From: Kribbella sp. NBC_00382
GTDB lineage: Bacteria; Actinomycetota; Actinomycetes; Propionibacteriales; Kribbellaceae
Length of the DNA stretch: 64,000 nt
Assembly: GCF_036067295.1 (NCBI RefSeq)
Contig: NZ_CP107954.1
Span: forward strand, 4,092,001 to 4,156,000
Direction: 5' to 3'
A model generated the notes under the pieces. It worked only from the letters and a program-made list of their open reading frames with translations, was not told the DNA's origin and ran no database searches. A program made the position numbers and the translations under genes. Positions 1 through 8,724 of this stretch are shown here, piece after piece; the stretch's first letter is position 1; every line of letters starts with the position of its first letter.

Positions 1-123
1 GCCCGCGCCAGCCGTGAAGCTCCCGGATCCGGTGCACAAGCCGCTTCCGGGCTGTCATAGCCACGTACTCAAATGCGCCATAGTTCCCCCCTGCCCCGAT
101 GATCGGGCAAAAGGCGGATTGCG
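1..123. other. Left edge, no gene recognised
   Basis: No convincing coding sequence, RNA gene or terminator is seen here. It lies downstream of the minus-strand operon that ends with the phosphatase gene, so it may hold that operon's 3' untranslated end. Confidence 0.4.
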
Positions 124-833
124 TTACTTGGTAAGGCGGGCGCGGAGGGCTTCCTGGTCGGCGCGGGTGAAGCCGGCTTGTTCTAGGTACGTGATTGGGC
201 CGCCGTATTTGGCGTCCAGGTGGCGGAGGATGGCGGTGAGGGATTCGGGGCGGGTGTCTCGGTACTCGATCATCTGCGGGTGCAGGGACTCGTCGGGTTC
301 GGCGGCTAGTTGGTCGGCGAGCATGCCGGCGAGGCGGGACTTGGTGAGGGCGTAGTCGGTGATGATCTCCGGTTCGGGGACGCCGGCGATGATCAGGGCC
401 AGGGCGACGACTATGCCGGTGCGGTCCTTGCCGCCGAAACAGTGGACGATCACGGGGCCTTCGGGTGCTTCGGCGATGGCGCGGAGGGCGGTGGCGAAGT
501 GCTCGGGTGGAGGTCGAGCATCAGGTTGCAGGACTCGACGATGGTGTTGTGGTCGTCGGGGTCGGCCGGGTCCTGGACCGGGATGTGCACGCCGATCGGG
601 TCGTTGGTGAAGGGCGTCGGGAAGGCGGAGAGTTCGCCGATCGAGCGCAGGTCGATGATGCGGCGTACGCCGGTACTACGGACCGCCGCGACCCCCTCCT
701 CGGACAAGAACTGTAGGCAGTCCGAGCGGATCAGAGCGCCGACCCGGATCGACCCGCCGGCCGAGGTGGGCAGCCCGCCGAGGTCCCGGGCGTTATGGCA
801 GTTGGGCCAGTCGAGATGACGATCGACTGTCAC
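124..833 (-). pseudogene. Frameshifted tyrosine-protein phosphatase (Y_phosphatase3 type)
   Basis: Two minus-strand frames together make one protein-tyrosine phosphatase of about 236 residues. The upstream frame (833 to about 505, GTG start) carries the family N-terminus with NARDLGG and IIDLRS. The downstream frame (to 124) carries the active-site signature HCFGGKDRTG, which fits HC-x5-R with the catalytic Cys and Arg present. At about 502-510 the reading frame slips by one base. Adding one G would read from HP straight into EHFATALRAIAEAPEGPVIVHC, so a single-base deletion or a sequencing error is the simplest explanation. It is the last gene of the operon with the dehydrogenase and nucleotidyltransferase. 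If the frameshift is real, the product loses its catalytic half. Confidence 0.8.
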
Positions 834-885
834 ATGTCCTCCAGGGCGGGGCGAGCGGTCATCACGAGACAGTCCGAGGCGTCGA

Positions 886-1962
886 TCACGGCGACTCCAG
901 CACAGCGCTGATCCGGTCGTCGAATGCGTTGACCTTCGCCGTGATCCGGGATGGGGTCAACGCGGACTCTTCCAGGACGGTGAAGCGGCCCGGCCGGGTC
1001 TGGGGTGCATAGCCGACCACCCCCTCGAACTCCTCCAAGCTGAAGCCGAGATCCGAAGGCCGCACCGGCAATCCATGGCGATGCAGGCAACGAACAGTCG
1101 CCTCAAAAGCAAACAAGTCCCCGCGCAGGAACCAGGCGAAGGCAGCTCCGATACCCACCTGTTCGCCATGGAACGCCCGCCGCGAAGGATGCAGCAGGTC
1201 GATGGCATGCGAGATCTCATGGCACGCCCCGGACGACGGCCGCGAGGTCCCGGCGACGACCATCGAGATGCCCGACAGGATCAAACCCTCAGCCAGAACA
1301 GTCAGAAACGCATCATCCGAGACGGTGCCCGGATGGTTCATGACCGCCTCGGCCGCGGTGCGCGCCATCGAGATCGCCAGCCCGTCGATCTCCTCGCCCC
1401 GCAAGGAGTGCGCGGTCTGCCAGTCGGCGATCGCGGACAGGTTCGACACGATCTCCCCGATGCCCGAGCGGACCGACCGTACCGGTGCCCGCGCGATCAG
1501 ATCGAGATCCACCAACACAGCAAGCGGCGCCGGTACTCCGTACGAGCCGCGCCCGGCGTCGTTGTCCAACGTGCTGATCGGCGACGCGATCCCGTCGTGC
1601 GCGAGGTTGGTGGCGACGGCAACCATTGGCAGCCCGAGTCGCGCGGCGGCGAACTTGGTGACGTCGAGGACCGTACCGCCGCCGATTCCGACGACCGCGT
1701 CGTACCGCTCCCGCCGGATCTGTTCGACCAGCTTGATCGCCGTGTTGATCGTGCCGCCATCGACGGTGAACCAGTCGGCGCCCGCCAGCCCGTCGCGGAA
1801 CGTCGACTGCACGATCGGCCCGTACGTCGAACCGACGGCGATCGCGACCCGTCCCGACGTGGAGATCCGCTGGTCGGCCAGGATCGCGCCGAGCTCGGCC
1901 AGCGCACCTCGCCGGACGTCGACCACCAACGGCGCCGGCACCATCCGCGCGAGCAAAGGCAT
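886..1962 (-). CDS. sn-glycerol-1-phosphate dehydrogenase-like iron-containing alcohol dehydrogenase
   Basis: This 358-residue protein resembles the glycerol-1-phosphate dehydrogenase (EgsA/AraM) branch of the iron-containing alcohol dehydrogenase superfamily, which reduces dihydroxyacetone phosphate with NAD(P)H. Visible features are the nucleotide-binding GIGGGTVLDVTKF at about 95, the motif THLAHDG-like NLAHDGIASP at about 120, and metal-ligand His residues in ACHEISHAIDLL (about 250) and RRAFHGEQVG. It starts 5 nt after the stop of the upstream nucleotidyltransferase, so the two are probably co-transcribed. Substrate could instead be another keto-phosphate, since the superfamily also contains dehydroquinate synthase and inosose synthase relatives. 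Confidence 0.8.
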   Translation of the reverse strand: MPLLARMVPAPLVVDVRRGALAELGAILADQRISTSGRVAIAVGSTYGPIVQSTFRDGLAGADWFTVDGGTINTAIKLVEQIRRERYDAVVGIGGGTVLDVTKFAAARLGLPMVAVATNLAHDGIASPISTLDNDAGRGSYGVPAPLAVLVDLDLIARAPVRSVRSGIGEIVSNLSAIADWQTAHSLRGEEIDGLAISMARTAAEAVMNHPGTVSDDAFLTVLAEGLILSGISMVVAGTSRPSSGACHEISHAIDLLHPSRRAFHGEQVGIGAAFAWFLRGDLFAFEATVRCLHRHGLPVRPSDLGFSLEEFEGVVGYAPQTRPGRFTVLEESALTPSRITAKVNAFDDRISAVLESP

Positions 1963-1967
1963 GGAGG

Positions 1968-2705
1968 CTAGCTGAATCCGAGAATGCGACGAGCGCGAGC
2001 CAGGTCGTCGTGGTTGTCGATCTCGACCCAGTCGACCTTGCCGATCCCGGCGACGTCGATGCGATGCCCTTGGTCGACCAGCAGTTGGTACCCGTCCTCG
2101 TAGTACAGGTTGGGATCGCGTTCCCAGGTCGCCTTCAAGGCGTCAGCCAGGACGACCGCGGCCGACGGCTCGAGCAGTGTCACACCGATGTACTCACCCG
2201 AAGCAGTAGACGGGTCCATCAACTTGGTGATCCGCGAGACCCCACCCGAAGCGGAGCAGATCACCTTCATCTCCTCGTCGGCCAGCGCCTTCTCGGTGTC
2301 CAGAGCCAGAATGATCGACCGATCCTCACCGCGAGCGGCAAGCAGCGCCTGCTGCACCGACACCGGATGCACAGTGTCCCCGTTGGCCAGCATCACGCCG
2401 CCGCCGAGCAGATCGCGCGCGCACCACAGCGAGTACGCGTTGTTCCACGTCTCGGCCTTGTCGTTGAAGACCAGCTCGAGCTGTACGCCGTACCGCTCCT
2501 CGAACCCGGAGACCCGCGACTCGATCGCCGCGGCCGCGTACCCCACCACGATCGCCACGTCCGTGATCCCGACCGCCGCGTAGTTGGCCAGCGTCAGATC
2601 GAGCACCGTCGTCTCCGGATCGATCGGAACGAGTGCCTTGGGCAACGAATCCGTGTACGGGCGCAGGCGGCGGCCGGTACCGGCGGCAAGGACGAGTCCG
2701 ATCAT
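1968..2705 (-). CDS. NTP transferase / phosphocholine-cytidylyltransferase-like protein
   Basis: The 245-residue protein has the nucleotidyltransferase N-terminus MIGLVLAAGTGRRLRPYT with the signature G-x-G-x-R-L-x-P, then LPKALVPI, the metal-binding Asp in LANGDTV (about 108), and a C-terminal YYEDGYQ...DWVEIDNHDDL typical of LicC-like cytidylyltransferases. It activates a small phosphorylated compound as an NDP derivative. With the following G1P dehydrogenase, a CDP-glycerol-type product is a reasonable inference, not shown. The start is preceded by TAGGAT six nt upstream, indicating a leaderless transcript. It is the first gene of a three-gene minus-strand operon. Confidence 0.8.
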   Translation of the reverse strand: MIGLVLAAGTGRRLRPYTDSLPKALVPIDPETTVLDLTLANYAAVGITDVAIVVGYAAAAIESRVSGFEERYGVQLELVFNDKAETWNNAYSLWCARDLLGGGVMLANGDTVHPVSVQQALLAARGEDRSIILALDTEKALADEEMKVICSASGGVSRITKLMDPSTASGEYIGVTLLEPSAAVVLADALKATWERDPNLYYEDGYQLLVDQGHRIDVAGIGKVDWVEIDNHDDLARARRILGFS

Positions 2706-2711
2706 CCGCGC

Positions 2712-2717
2712 ATCCTA
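2712..2717 (-). promoter_or_regulatory. -10 box TAGGAT of a leaderless promoter
   Basis: On the minus strand TAGGAT is followed by 6 nt and the ATG at 2705, with no Shine-Dalgarno sequence between. Transcription would therefore start at or next to the A of the start codon. Confidence 0.6.
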
Positions 2718-2764
2718 GGTCGGCCTGGACCCAAACGATGCTGGTCGGCCGAAGATGATCGATT

Positions 2765-2776
2765 ATGTTTAAACAT
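2765..2776. promoter_or_regulatory. 12-bp perfect palindrome, candidate shared operator
   Basis: ATGTTTAAACAT is self-complementary and AT-rich in a GC-rich context. It lies between the divergent nucleotidyltransferase and galE-like genes, upstream of TTAAAT at 2791, a possible -10 for the plus-strand gene. The arrangement suits a repressor or activator serving both directions. No regulator gene is adjacent. Confidence 0.45.
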
Positions 2777-2836
2777 GGGTATTTGTGTGGTTAAATGACA
2801 CTGCGAAGACCACGCAGCGGATGGGAGTATCGGGAT

Positions 2837-3790
2837 ATGACATGGCTGGTGACTGGTGGGGCGGGATACATCGGATCGCACGTGGTGCGGGCCTTCAGGG
2901 CGGACGGGATCGACGTCGCGGTGATCGACGACCTGTCCAGCGGCAAGGCCGAGTTCCTGCTCGACGGCGTGCCGTTCACGCACGCGAACCTGCTCGACGG
3001 TGACGCCACCCGGCGCGCGCTCGAAGGGGTCAGCGGCGTCGTCCACCTCGGCGGTTTCAAGTACGCCGGCGTCTCGGTCGAGCGTCCGATGCACACCTAC
3101 ACGCAGAACGTGACGGCCATGGTCTCGCTGCTCGACGCGATGGCCGAGCAGGGCGTCGGCAACATCGTCTTCTCCTCCAGCGCGGGCGTTTACGGTACGC
3201 CGAAAGACGAGGTGGTGACCGAACAGACCGCCCCGGACCCGCAGAGCCCGTACGGCGAGTCGAAGCTGATCGGCGAGTGGCTCCTCAAGGACCAGGCCAA
3301 GGCGGTACCGCTCAACCACACCGCGTTGCGCTACTTCAACGTGGTCGGCTCCGGCGACCCCAAGGTCTACGACGCCAGCCCGTACAACCTCTTCCCGATC
3401 GTCTGCAACCTGCTCACCCAGGGCAAGGTCCCGCAGATCTACGGCACCGATCACCCGACCCCGGACGGCACCTCGGTCAAGGACTACGTGCACGTCGCCG
3501 ACCTCGCCCGGGCGCACGTCGCCGCCGCACGGATCCTCGACGACGGCAAGACTCTCGAGCCCGTCTACAACCTCGGCAGCGGCACCGGTACCTCCGTACG
3601 CCAGATCATGGACGCGGCCCGCCGGGTCACCGGCATCGACTTCACCCCCACCGAAGGCCCCCGCCGCCCCGGCGACCCGTCCCGCGTGGTCGCCTCGGGC
3701 GAGCTGGCTGCCCGCGACCTGGGCTGGAAGAACACCTACACCGTCGACCAGATGTTCGCCACCGCCTGGGAAGCCTGGCCGAAGCCCTGA
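2837..3790 (+). CDS. galE: UDP-glucose 4-epimerase-like NAD-dependent epimerase
   Basis: This 317-residue extended SDR begins MTWLVTGGAGYIGSHV, the NAD-binding TGGAGYIG motif, and has the catalytic Tyr/Lys in SPYGESK (about 139-143) after SSSAGVYG. ALRYFNVVG and DYVHVADLA are typical of GalE. The likely reaction interconverts UDP-glucose and UDP-galactose in the cytoplasm. The ATG at 2837 was chosen over the upstream ATG at 2795 because GGGAG lies 9 nt before it and the Rossmann motif begins directly after it. It is divergent from the nucleotidyltransferase operon, suggesting a shared role in a surface polymer. Specificity for another UDP-sugar cannot be excluded. Confidence 0.85.
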   Translation: MTWLVTGGAGYIGSHVVRAFRADGIDVAVIDDLSSGKAEFLLDGVPFTHANLLDGDATRRALEGVSGVVHLGGFKYAGVSVERPMHTYTQNVTAMVSLLDAMAEQGVGNIVFSSSAGVYGTPKDEVVTEQTAPDPQSPYGESKLIGEWLLKDQAKAVPLNHTALRYFNVVGSGDPKVYDASPYNLFPIVCNLLTQGKVPQIYGTDHPTPDGTSVKDYVHVADLARAHVAAARILDDGKTLEPVYNLGSGTGTSVRQIMDAARRVTGIDFTPTEGPRRPGDPSRVVASGELAARDLGWKNTYTVDQMFATAWEAWPKP

Positions 3791-3866
3791 CCCCTGAGTT
3801 TGCCCTCGGCGGAGACCTCAGAAGAGGCGACCCGGGAAATCATGGTCCCGCGGTCCCTCGCGGTTG

Positions 3867-3872
3867 TAGCCT
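3867..3872 (+). promoter_or_regulatory. Candidate -10 box TAGCCT
   Basis: TAGCCT lies in the 138-bp gap before the cyclic-nucleotide-binding gene. It would give a leader of about 50 nt containing the AAGGGG ribosome-binding site at 3915-3920. Confidence 0.35.
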
Positions 3873-3928
3873 GTGCCGCAGTTCATTGTGCTGTCCGCCT
3901 GGCGGACACCGATCAAGGGGTGCGATCC

Positions 3929-4348
3929 ATGAGTCACGAGAGCCTGCCGCAGTTCCTGGCGAAGGTCGACCTCTTCGCGGGGCTGTCCAAGGAGACGCTG
4001 TCCGACCTGATCAGTCGCGGAACCACGCTGACGATCAACCCGGGCGCCCACGCCACCGAGCAGGGCAGCGCCGACGCCGGCCTGCAGGTCGTCCTGGAGG
4101 GCTCCGCCGAGGTCTCGGTCAACGGGGTGGACCGCGCGCCGCTCGGCCCGGGTGACGCCTTCGGTGAGATCTCCCTGGTCGACGGTCTGCCGCGCTCGGC
4201 GACCGTCGTTGCCGGACCGGACGGACTGACCACGTTCGCGCTGTCCTCGCTCGCCTTCATGGCGGTCGTCAGGGCGAACCCGGACGTCGCCGAGGCGCTG
4301 CTCAAGGGCCTCGCCGCGCGCGTCCGGTTGCTCGAGTCGCAGGGCTGA
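3929..4348 (+). CDS. Single-domain cyclic-nucleotide-binding protein
   Basis: The 139-residue protein is one cyclic-nucleotide-binding (CNB) beta-roll: FLAKVDLFAGLSKE at the N-terminus, then the phosphate-binding-cassette region PGDAFGEISLVDGLPRSATV at about 72-91, where the G-E and R-S-A residues of cAMP-binding domains are present. There is no helix-turn-helix, so it is not a CRP-type transcription factor by itself. The ATG at 3929 follows AAGGGG with an 8-nt gap. The next gene, 10 bp downstream, encodes a nucleotidyl cyclase domain, so the pair may form a synthesis-and-sensing unit; this is inference. Confidence 0.85.
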   Translation: MSHESLPQFLAKVDLFAGLSKETLSDLISRGTTLTINPGAHATEQGSADAGLQVVLEGSAEVSVNGVDRAPLGPGDAFGEISLVDGLPRSATVVAGPDGLTTFALSSLAFMAVVRANPDVAEALLKGLAARVRLLESQG

Positions 4349-4358
4349 CCAACGCCTC

Positions 4359-7300
4359 ATGCGGCCGGCGGAGGAGCGCAAGGTCGTCTCGGTGCTGTTC
4401 TGCGACCTGGTCGGGTTCACGGCCGCGGCGGAGGCGGCTGACCCGGAGGACGTCCGGCGCTGGCTGACGCCGTACCACCGAACCCTCAAGACCACGGTCG
4501 AGCGGTTCGGCGGTACGGTCGAGAAGTTCGCCGGCGACGCGATCCTGGCCGTCTTCGGCGCGCCCCTCTCACGGGAGGACGACGCCGAGCGCGCGGTCCG
4601 GGCCGGCCTGGCGATCCTCGACGAGCTTGCCGCGGGCACCCTTCAGGTCCGGATCGGCATCGAGACCGGCGAGGCGTTGGTGGAGATCAACGCCAGGCCG
4701 GAGCTCGGCGAGCCGTTCGTCACCGGGCTGGTCGTCAACACGGCCGCCCGGTTGCAGACGTCTGCTCCGGTCGGTGCGGTCGTCGTCGGCGCTGCGACCT
4801 ACGCGGCAACGAGTCGCGTCTTCGAGTATGAGCCGCTCGAACCCGTTGCAGCCAAGGGCATCCGCCGTCCGCTGCAACGCTGGCAGGCCGGCGAAGCCCG
4901 CGCTCGCGTCGGCGCCGACGTGATCCGCGACCTCACCACCCCGCTGGTTGGGCGGCAACGCGATCTCTCCTTGCTCCGTACTGCGTTCGACAAAGCCGTC
5001 GCCGAGCGCTCACCCCAATTCGTCACGCTGCTGGGCGAGCCGGGCATCGGCAAGTCCCGCCTGGTCGCCGAGCTCGGCGCCGAGCTGGACAAGCTCGACG
5101 AGATGATCATCTGGCGCGAGGGCCGCTGCCTCCCGTACGGCGAAGGCCCGTTCTGGCCGATCGCCGAGATCGTCAAGGCCCAGGCCGGGATCCGCGAGAG
5201 CGATCCGCCCGCCCGGGCCGCCGAGAAGCTCGAAGCCATCCTGCCCGAGGCGGATCGGTCATGGCTGCGTGCTCGGGTACGCCCGCTGGTCGGCGCCGAC
5301 GCCGACGGCAAACCGGTCGCGGTGGCGCAGGAGGAGTCGTTCGCCGCCTGGCGCGAACTGCTGGAGAGCTTCGCCGAGTCGTACCCGACCGTCCTGGTGC
5401 TGGAAGACCTGCACTGGGCCCGCGATGCGCTGCTGGCGTTCGTCGACCACCTCGTCGAATGGGTCAAGGAGCTGCCGCTCCTGGTCGTCATCACTGCCCG
5501 CCCCGAACTGCTCGAACGCGGCGCGCACTGGACGCGTGGGCAGCAGAACGCGTGGATGATCGGCCTGGCCCCACTGTCCGGCCACGAGACCGACCAGCTC
5601 TTCGGTGAACTCCTGGTCGGCGACCGGCTCCCGCCCCGCACGAGGGCGGACCTGGTCGGTCGGGCCGACGGGAATCCCTTGTACGCCGAGGAGCTCGCGC
5701 GGATGGTCAACGAGCTGGGTCCGGGTTCGGTCGCCCTGCCATCGGGGATCACCTCGATCATCGCCGCTCGGCTGGACACGTTGGAGCCCGATCGCAAGGC
5801 GTTGCTGGCGAATGCAGCTGTGATCGGCCGCGTCTTCTGGGCCGAGGCGGTCGCCGCACTGGTGGATCGCGACCTGGCGGACGTCGTACGGGAACTGCAG
5901 GAGCTGTCGCGCAAGGAGTTGGTCCGGCCGATCCGGCAGTCGTCGCTGGAGGGGCAACGGGAGTACAGCTTCTGGCATTCGCTGACTCGTGATGTCGCCT
6001 ACAGCCAGGTGCCGCGAGCCGCCCGATCGGCTAGGCATGTCGCGGCGGCCGACTGGCTGGAGTCGCAATGCAGGCCTGGGCAAGGCGATACGACGAGTGT
6101 GATCGCTCATCATCTCGGTACTGCGCTGCAGCTCGCCGATGCCGTTGGTGATCTCGAGCTGGTGGAGCAGTTGGCGCCTCGCGCACGCGGGTACCTGCGC
6201 AGGGCGGCCGAGCAGGCAATGAACTTGGATGCCACCGAGGCGCTGGACCTGCTCGACCAGGCGCTGGGGCTGACGCCCGAGGGTGATCCCGACCGGCCCG
6301 AGGTGTTGGCGCGGTGGGGCTGGGCGGCGTTCCTGACCGGGCGGCTGGACGATGCTCTCGTGGCGTATCGGTCTGCTGTTGCAGGTTTTGATGCCGTCGG
6401 CAACCTTGCTGGGGTGGCCCGGGCGCTGCGGTTGTCGACGTACGCGATGAGCAGTATGGAAGAGAGTCTGGCGACGATCGACCGGGTGGTGTCGATCTTC
6501 GAGAGCCTCGGGCCGAGCGAGGATCTGGTCGGCGCGCTGGCCGGGCAGGCGGTCATCCTGACGGTCGCCAGCCGGCGCAACGAGGCGATCGCGGCGGCCA
6601 ACCGGTCGCTGCGGATGGCCGAGGAGCTGGGGTACGGCGTACCGCATCGGGCGCTGGAGGCGCGCGGGCTGGCGCGGGTCGGCAACGGTGATACCGGCGG
6701 TGTGGTCGACATGAAGGACGCGTTGAGCGCGCTGCTCGACCAGGGGAAGGCGCGCGACGCGGCGGTGACGTGGCTGAACTACGGGTTCATCGTCTGGCAG
6801 ATCGAGGGACCGAGGGCGGCGCTGGAGACGCTCAAGGAGACCGAGGAGTTCACCCAGCGGCGACGGCTGGCCGAGCTGTGGCAGCAGCTCAGCTGCACGG
6901 TGCTCGAGCTGATGATGGAGCTGGGACAGACCGAGGAGGTCATCGCTGCTTGCCGTGCGCAACTAGATGATCCAGGGCCGGCCTTCATCACGCTGCGGCG
7001 GATCGAGGTGCTCGCCGCGCTTGCTCGCGCGGAACTGGAGCTGGGGCTCCCGGGAGCCCGCGCGTCGGCCGAAGAGGCCTATCGGCTGGGGATCGAGACC
7101 GACTGGCCGGACTTCCAGGCCATCGGTGGAGCGCCGACCGCTACGGCACGCGCTGCCGATGGGGATCGGGCCGGCGTGCAAGAGGTTCTGGAGCGGTTGC
7201 TCGGGCTGGAGGTGCTTACCGGGAGCCATGAGTTCGCTGCGCGGATGCCGACCTTCGTACGGGCTGGGTTGGCGGTGGATCTACCTGAGTTGGCCGAGCG

Positions 7301-7517
7301 GATTGCCGGGTTGATCGTCCCATTGCTGCCGATGCGGGAGTACTCGCTGGCGACGGCTGCCGCGCTGCTGGCGGAGTACCGGGGTGATTCTGAGGTGGCG
7401 GTCGCTGGGTTCAAGAAGGTTGCCGCGGACTGGAAGACGTTCGGGAACCTGCTGGAGGAGAAGTACGCGCTAGCGGCTGTGGAGCGTCTCAGCGATCAGA
7501 GCGCCGACCTGGTCTAG
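4359..7517 (+). CDS. Adenylate/guanylate cyclase - AAA ATPase - TPR regulator
   Basis: This 1052-residue protein starts with a class III cyclase domain (about 8-175): metal Asp in FCDLVGFT (D16) and in EKFAGDAI (about D60), and the transition-state Asn/Arg in VNTAARLQ (about 127-131). An ATPase domain follows, with Walker A GEPGIGKS at about 226 and Walker B VLVLEDLHWA at about 346. The C-terminal half is helical and TPR-like. This architecture is known from actinobacterial signalling proteins that couple a cyclase to a large regulatory ATPase. All residues expected for cyclase catalysis that can be recognised are present. The gene's last 48 bp overlap the 3' end of the convergent metX. Confidence 0.85.
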   Translation: MRPAEERKVVSVLFCDLVGFTAAAEAADPEDVRRWLTPYHRTLKTTVERFGGTVEKFAGDAILAVFGAPLSREDDAERAVRAGLAILDELAAGTLQVRIGIETGEALVEINARPELGEPFVTGLVVNTAARLQTSAPVGAVVVGAATYAATSRVFEYEPLEPVAAKGIRRPLQRWQAGEARARVGADVIRDLTTPLVGRQRDLSLLRTAFDKAVAERSPQFVTLLGEPGIGKSRLVAELGAELDKLDEMIIWREGRCLPYGEGPFWPIAEIVKAQAGIRESDPPARAAEKLEAILPEADRSWLRARVRPLVGADADGKPVAVAQEESFAAWRELLESFAESYPTVLVLEDLHWARDALLAFVDHLVEWVKELPLLVVITARPELLERGAHWTRGQQNAWMIGLAPLSGHETDQLFGELLVGDRLPPRTRADLVGRADGNPLYAEELARMVNELGPGSVALPSGITSIIAARLDTLEPDRKALLANAAVIGRVFWAEAVAALVDRDLADVVRELQELSRKELVRPIRQSSLEGQREYSFWHSLTRDVAYSQVPRAARSARHVAAADWLESQCRPGQGDTTSVIAHHLGTALQLADAVGDLELVEQLAPRARGYLRRAAEQAMNLDATEALDLLDQALGLTPEGDPDRPEVLARWGWAAFLTGRLDDALVAYRSAVAGFDAVGNLAGVARALRLSTYAMSSMEESLATIDRVVSIFESLGPSEDLVGALAGQAVILTVASRRNEAIAAANRSLRMAEELGYGVPHRALEARGLARVGNGDTGGVVDMKDALSALLDQGKARDAAVTWLNYGFIVWQIEGPRAALETLKETEEFTQRRRLAELWQQLSCTVLELMMELGQTEEVIAACRAQLDDPGPAFITLRRIEVLAALARAELELGLPGARASAEEAYRLGIETDWPDFQAIGGAPTATARAADGDRAGVQEVLERLLGLEVLTGSHEFAARMPTFVRAGLAVDLPELAERIAGLIVPLLPMREYSLATAAALLAEYRGDSEVAVAGFKKVAADWKTFGNLLEEKYALAAVERLSDQSADLV

Positions 7518-8714
7518 CTCGATCAGGAAGCCGTCGTGGCCGTACGGGGACTTGATCAGGTGGAGCGGGCCGGCGTCGGGTTTGGCGTCGATGAGCTCTG
7601 CGGACAGGCGGCTCGGGTAGAGGCGGTCGGAGTCGACGGCGGCTACTACCAGACGGGATTTGAGGGTCTTCAGTGCCTTCGTGAGGCCGCCGCGGTTTCG
7701 GCCGATGTCGTGGCTGTTCATGGCTTTGGTCAGCACGACATAAGAGCCGGCATCGAAGCGGGTGGCGAGCTTGTCGGCGTGGTGGTCGAGGTACGACTCC
7801 ACGGCGAACCGGCCGTCGCCTTGCGGGTTGCGGCCGAAGCGGGTGGCGAGCTCGTACTCCGAACGGTAGGTGACGTGCGCGATCCGTCTCGCGATTCCCA
7901 GTCCTGTTGTGGGTGCTGTCTTGGTGTCGTAGTAGTCGCCTTGGTGCCAGGCGGGGTCGGACTCAATCGCGGCCAGTTGGGGTGAACACCAGGCGATCTG
8001 CTCGGCTGATGCGTAGCCGGTCGAGGCGAGCACGATCGCTGTGTCGACTCTCTCTGGGTAGAGCAGCGGCCACTCGATGGCACGCATGCCGCCCATCGAG
8101 CCGCCGATCACTGCGGCCCACTTGTCGACTTTTAGCTGGGTGGCGAGGGCGGCCTCGGCGGCGACCTGGTCCCTGATGGTGATGGCGGGGAATCTGCTGC
8201 CCCACGCCTTACCGTCGGGTGCTCTGGTCGACGGGCCGGTCGTGCCTTGGCAACCACCCAGGACGTTCGCGGCGACGACGTACCAGTCGGCGGGATCGAC
8301 GTACCGGCCCGATCCGATCAAGCCGTCCCACCAGCCCGGGGTCGGTTGCCCCGGGCCGGCTGGACCGACCACATGTGCGTCCCCGGTGAGGGCATGACAG
8401 ATCAGGACGGCATTGTCCCGGGCCGCGTTCAGCCGGCCCCAGGTCTCATAAGCAACATGTACTCCGGGCAGCACGACGCCGGACTCGAGGTCGAGGTCAC
8501 CGATCGCCGCGAACCGCCGGCCGGCCACCGGATCCCCCGGCCGCCAACCGCCCGCTATCCGGGCGACCGCCGGGTCAGGACCGCCCGCTCCCTCCGCACC
8601 GGCCACCTGACCAGGTGCGGAGGGGGCTCCCGGAGTACCGGGATTGGCTGCCACCGTGTCGATGTCCCGCCCCCGGGCATCGACGGTTGCGGCAGGCGGG
8701 CGATCCTGAGTCAT
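7470..8714 (-). CDS. metX: Homoserine O-acetyltransferase
   Basis: The 414-residue alpha/beta-hydrolase-fold enzyme transfers the acetyl group of acetyl-CoA to homoserine in methionine synthesis. The nucleophile is the Ser of GGSMGG at about residue 206. The acid/base pair is visible as Asp in VDSDRLYP and His in YGHDGF. The first 50 residues are a Gly/Ala/Pro-rich extension not needed for the fold, so the real start may be internal. It follows metY by 10 bp in the same orientation, so both steps of acetylhomoserine synthesis and sulfhydrylation are co-transcribed. Its 3' end overlaps the cyclase gene by 48 bp in antisense orientation. Confidence 0.93.
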   Translation of the reverse strand: MTQDRPPAATVDARGRDIDTVAANPGTPGAPSAPGQVAGAEGAGGPDPAVARIAGGWRPGDPVAGRRFAAIGDLDLESGVVLPGVHVAYETWGRLNAARDNAVLICHALTGDAHVVGPAGPGQPTPGWWDGLIGSGRYVDPADWYVVAANVLGGCQGTTGPSTRAPDGKAWGSRFPAITIRDQVAAEAALATQLKVDKWAAVIGGSMGGMRAIEWPLLYPERVDTAIVLASTGYASAEQIAWCSPQLAAIESDPAWHQGDYYDTKTAPTTGLGIARRIAHVTYRSEYELATRFGRNPQGDGRFAVESYLDHHADKLATRFDAGSYVVLTKAMNSHDIGRNRGGLTKALKTLKSRLVVAAVDSDRLYPSRLSAELIDAKPDAGPLHLIKSPYGHDGFLIELDQVGALIAETLHSR

Positions 8715-8724
8715 CGAGGGATTC

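Noticed and set aside
3929..4348. CRP/FNR transcription factor
   Set aside because: The protein ends after the CNB fold and has no helix-turn-helix.
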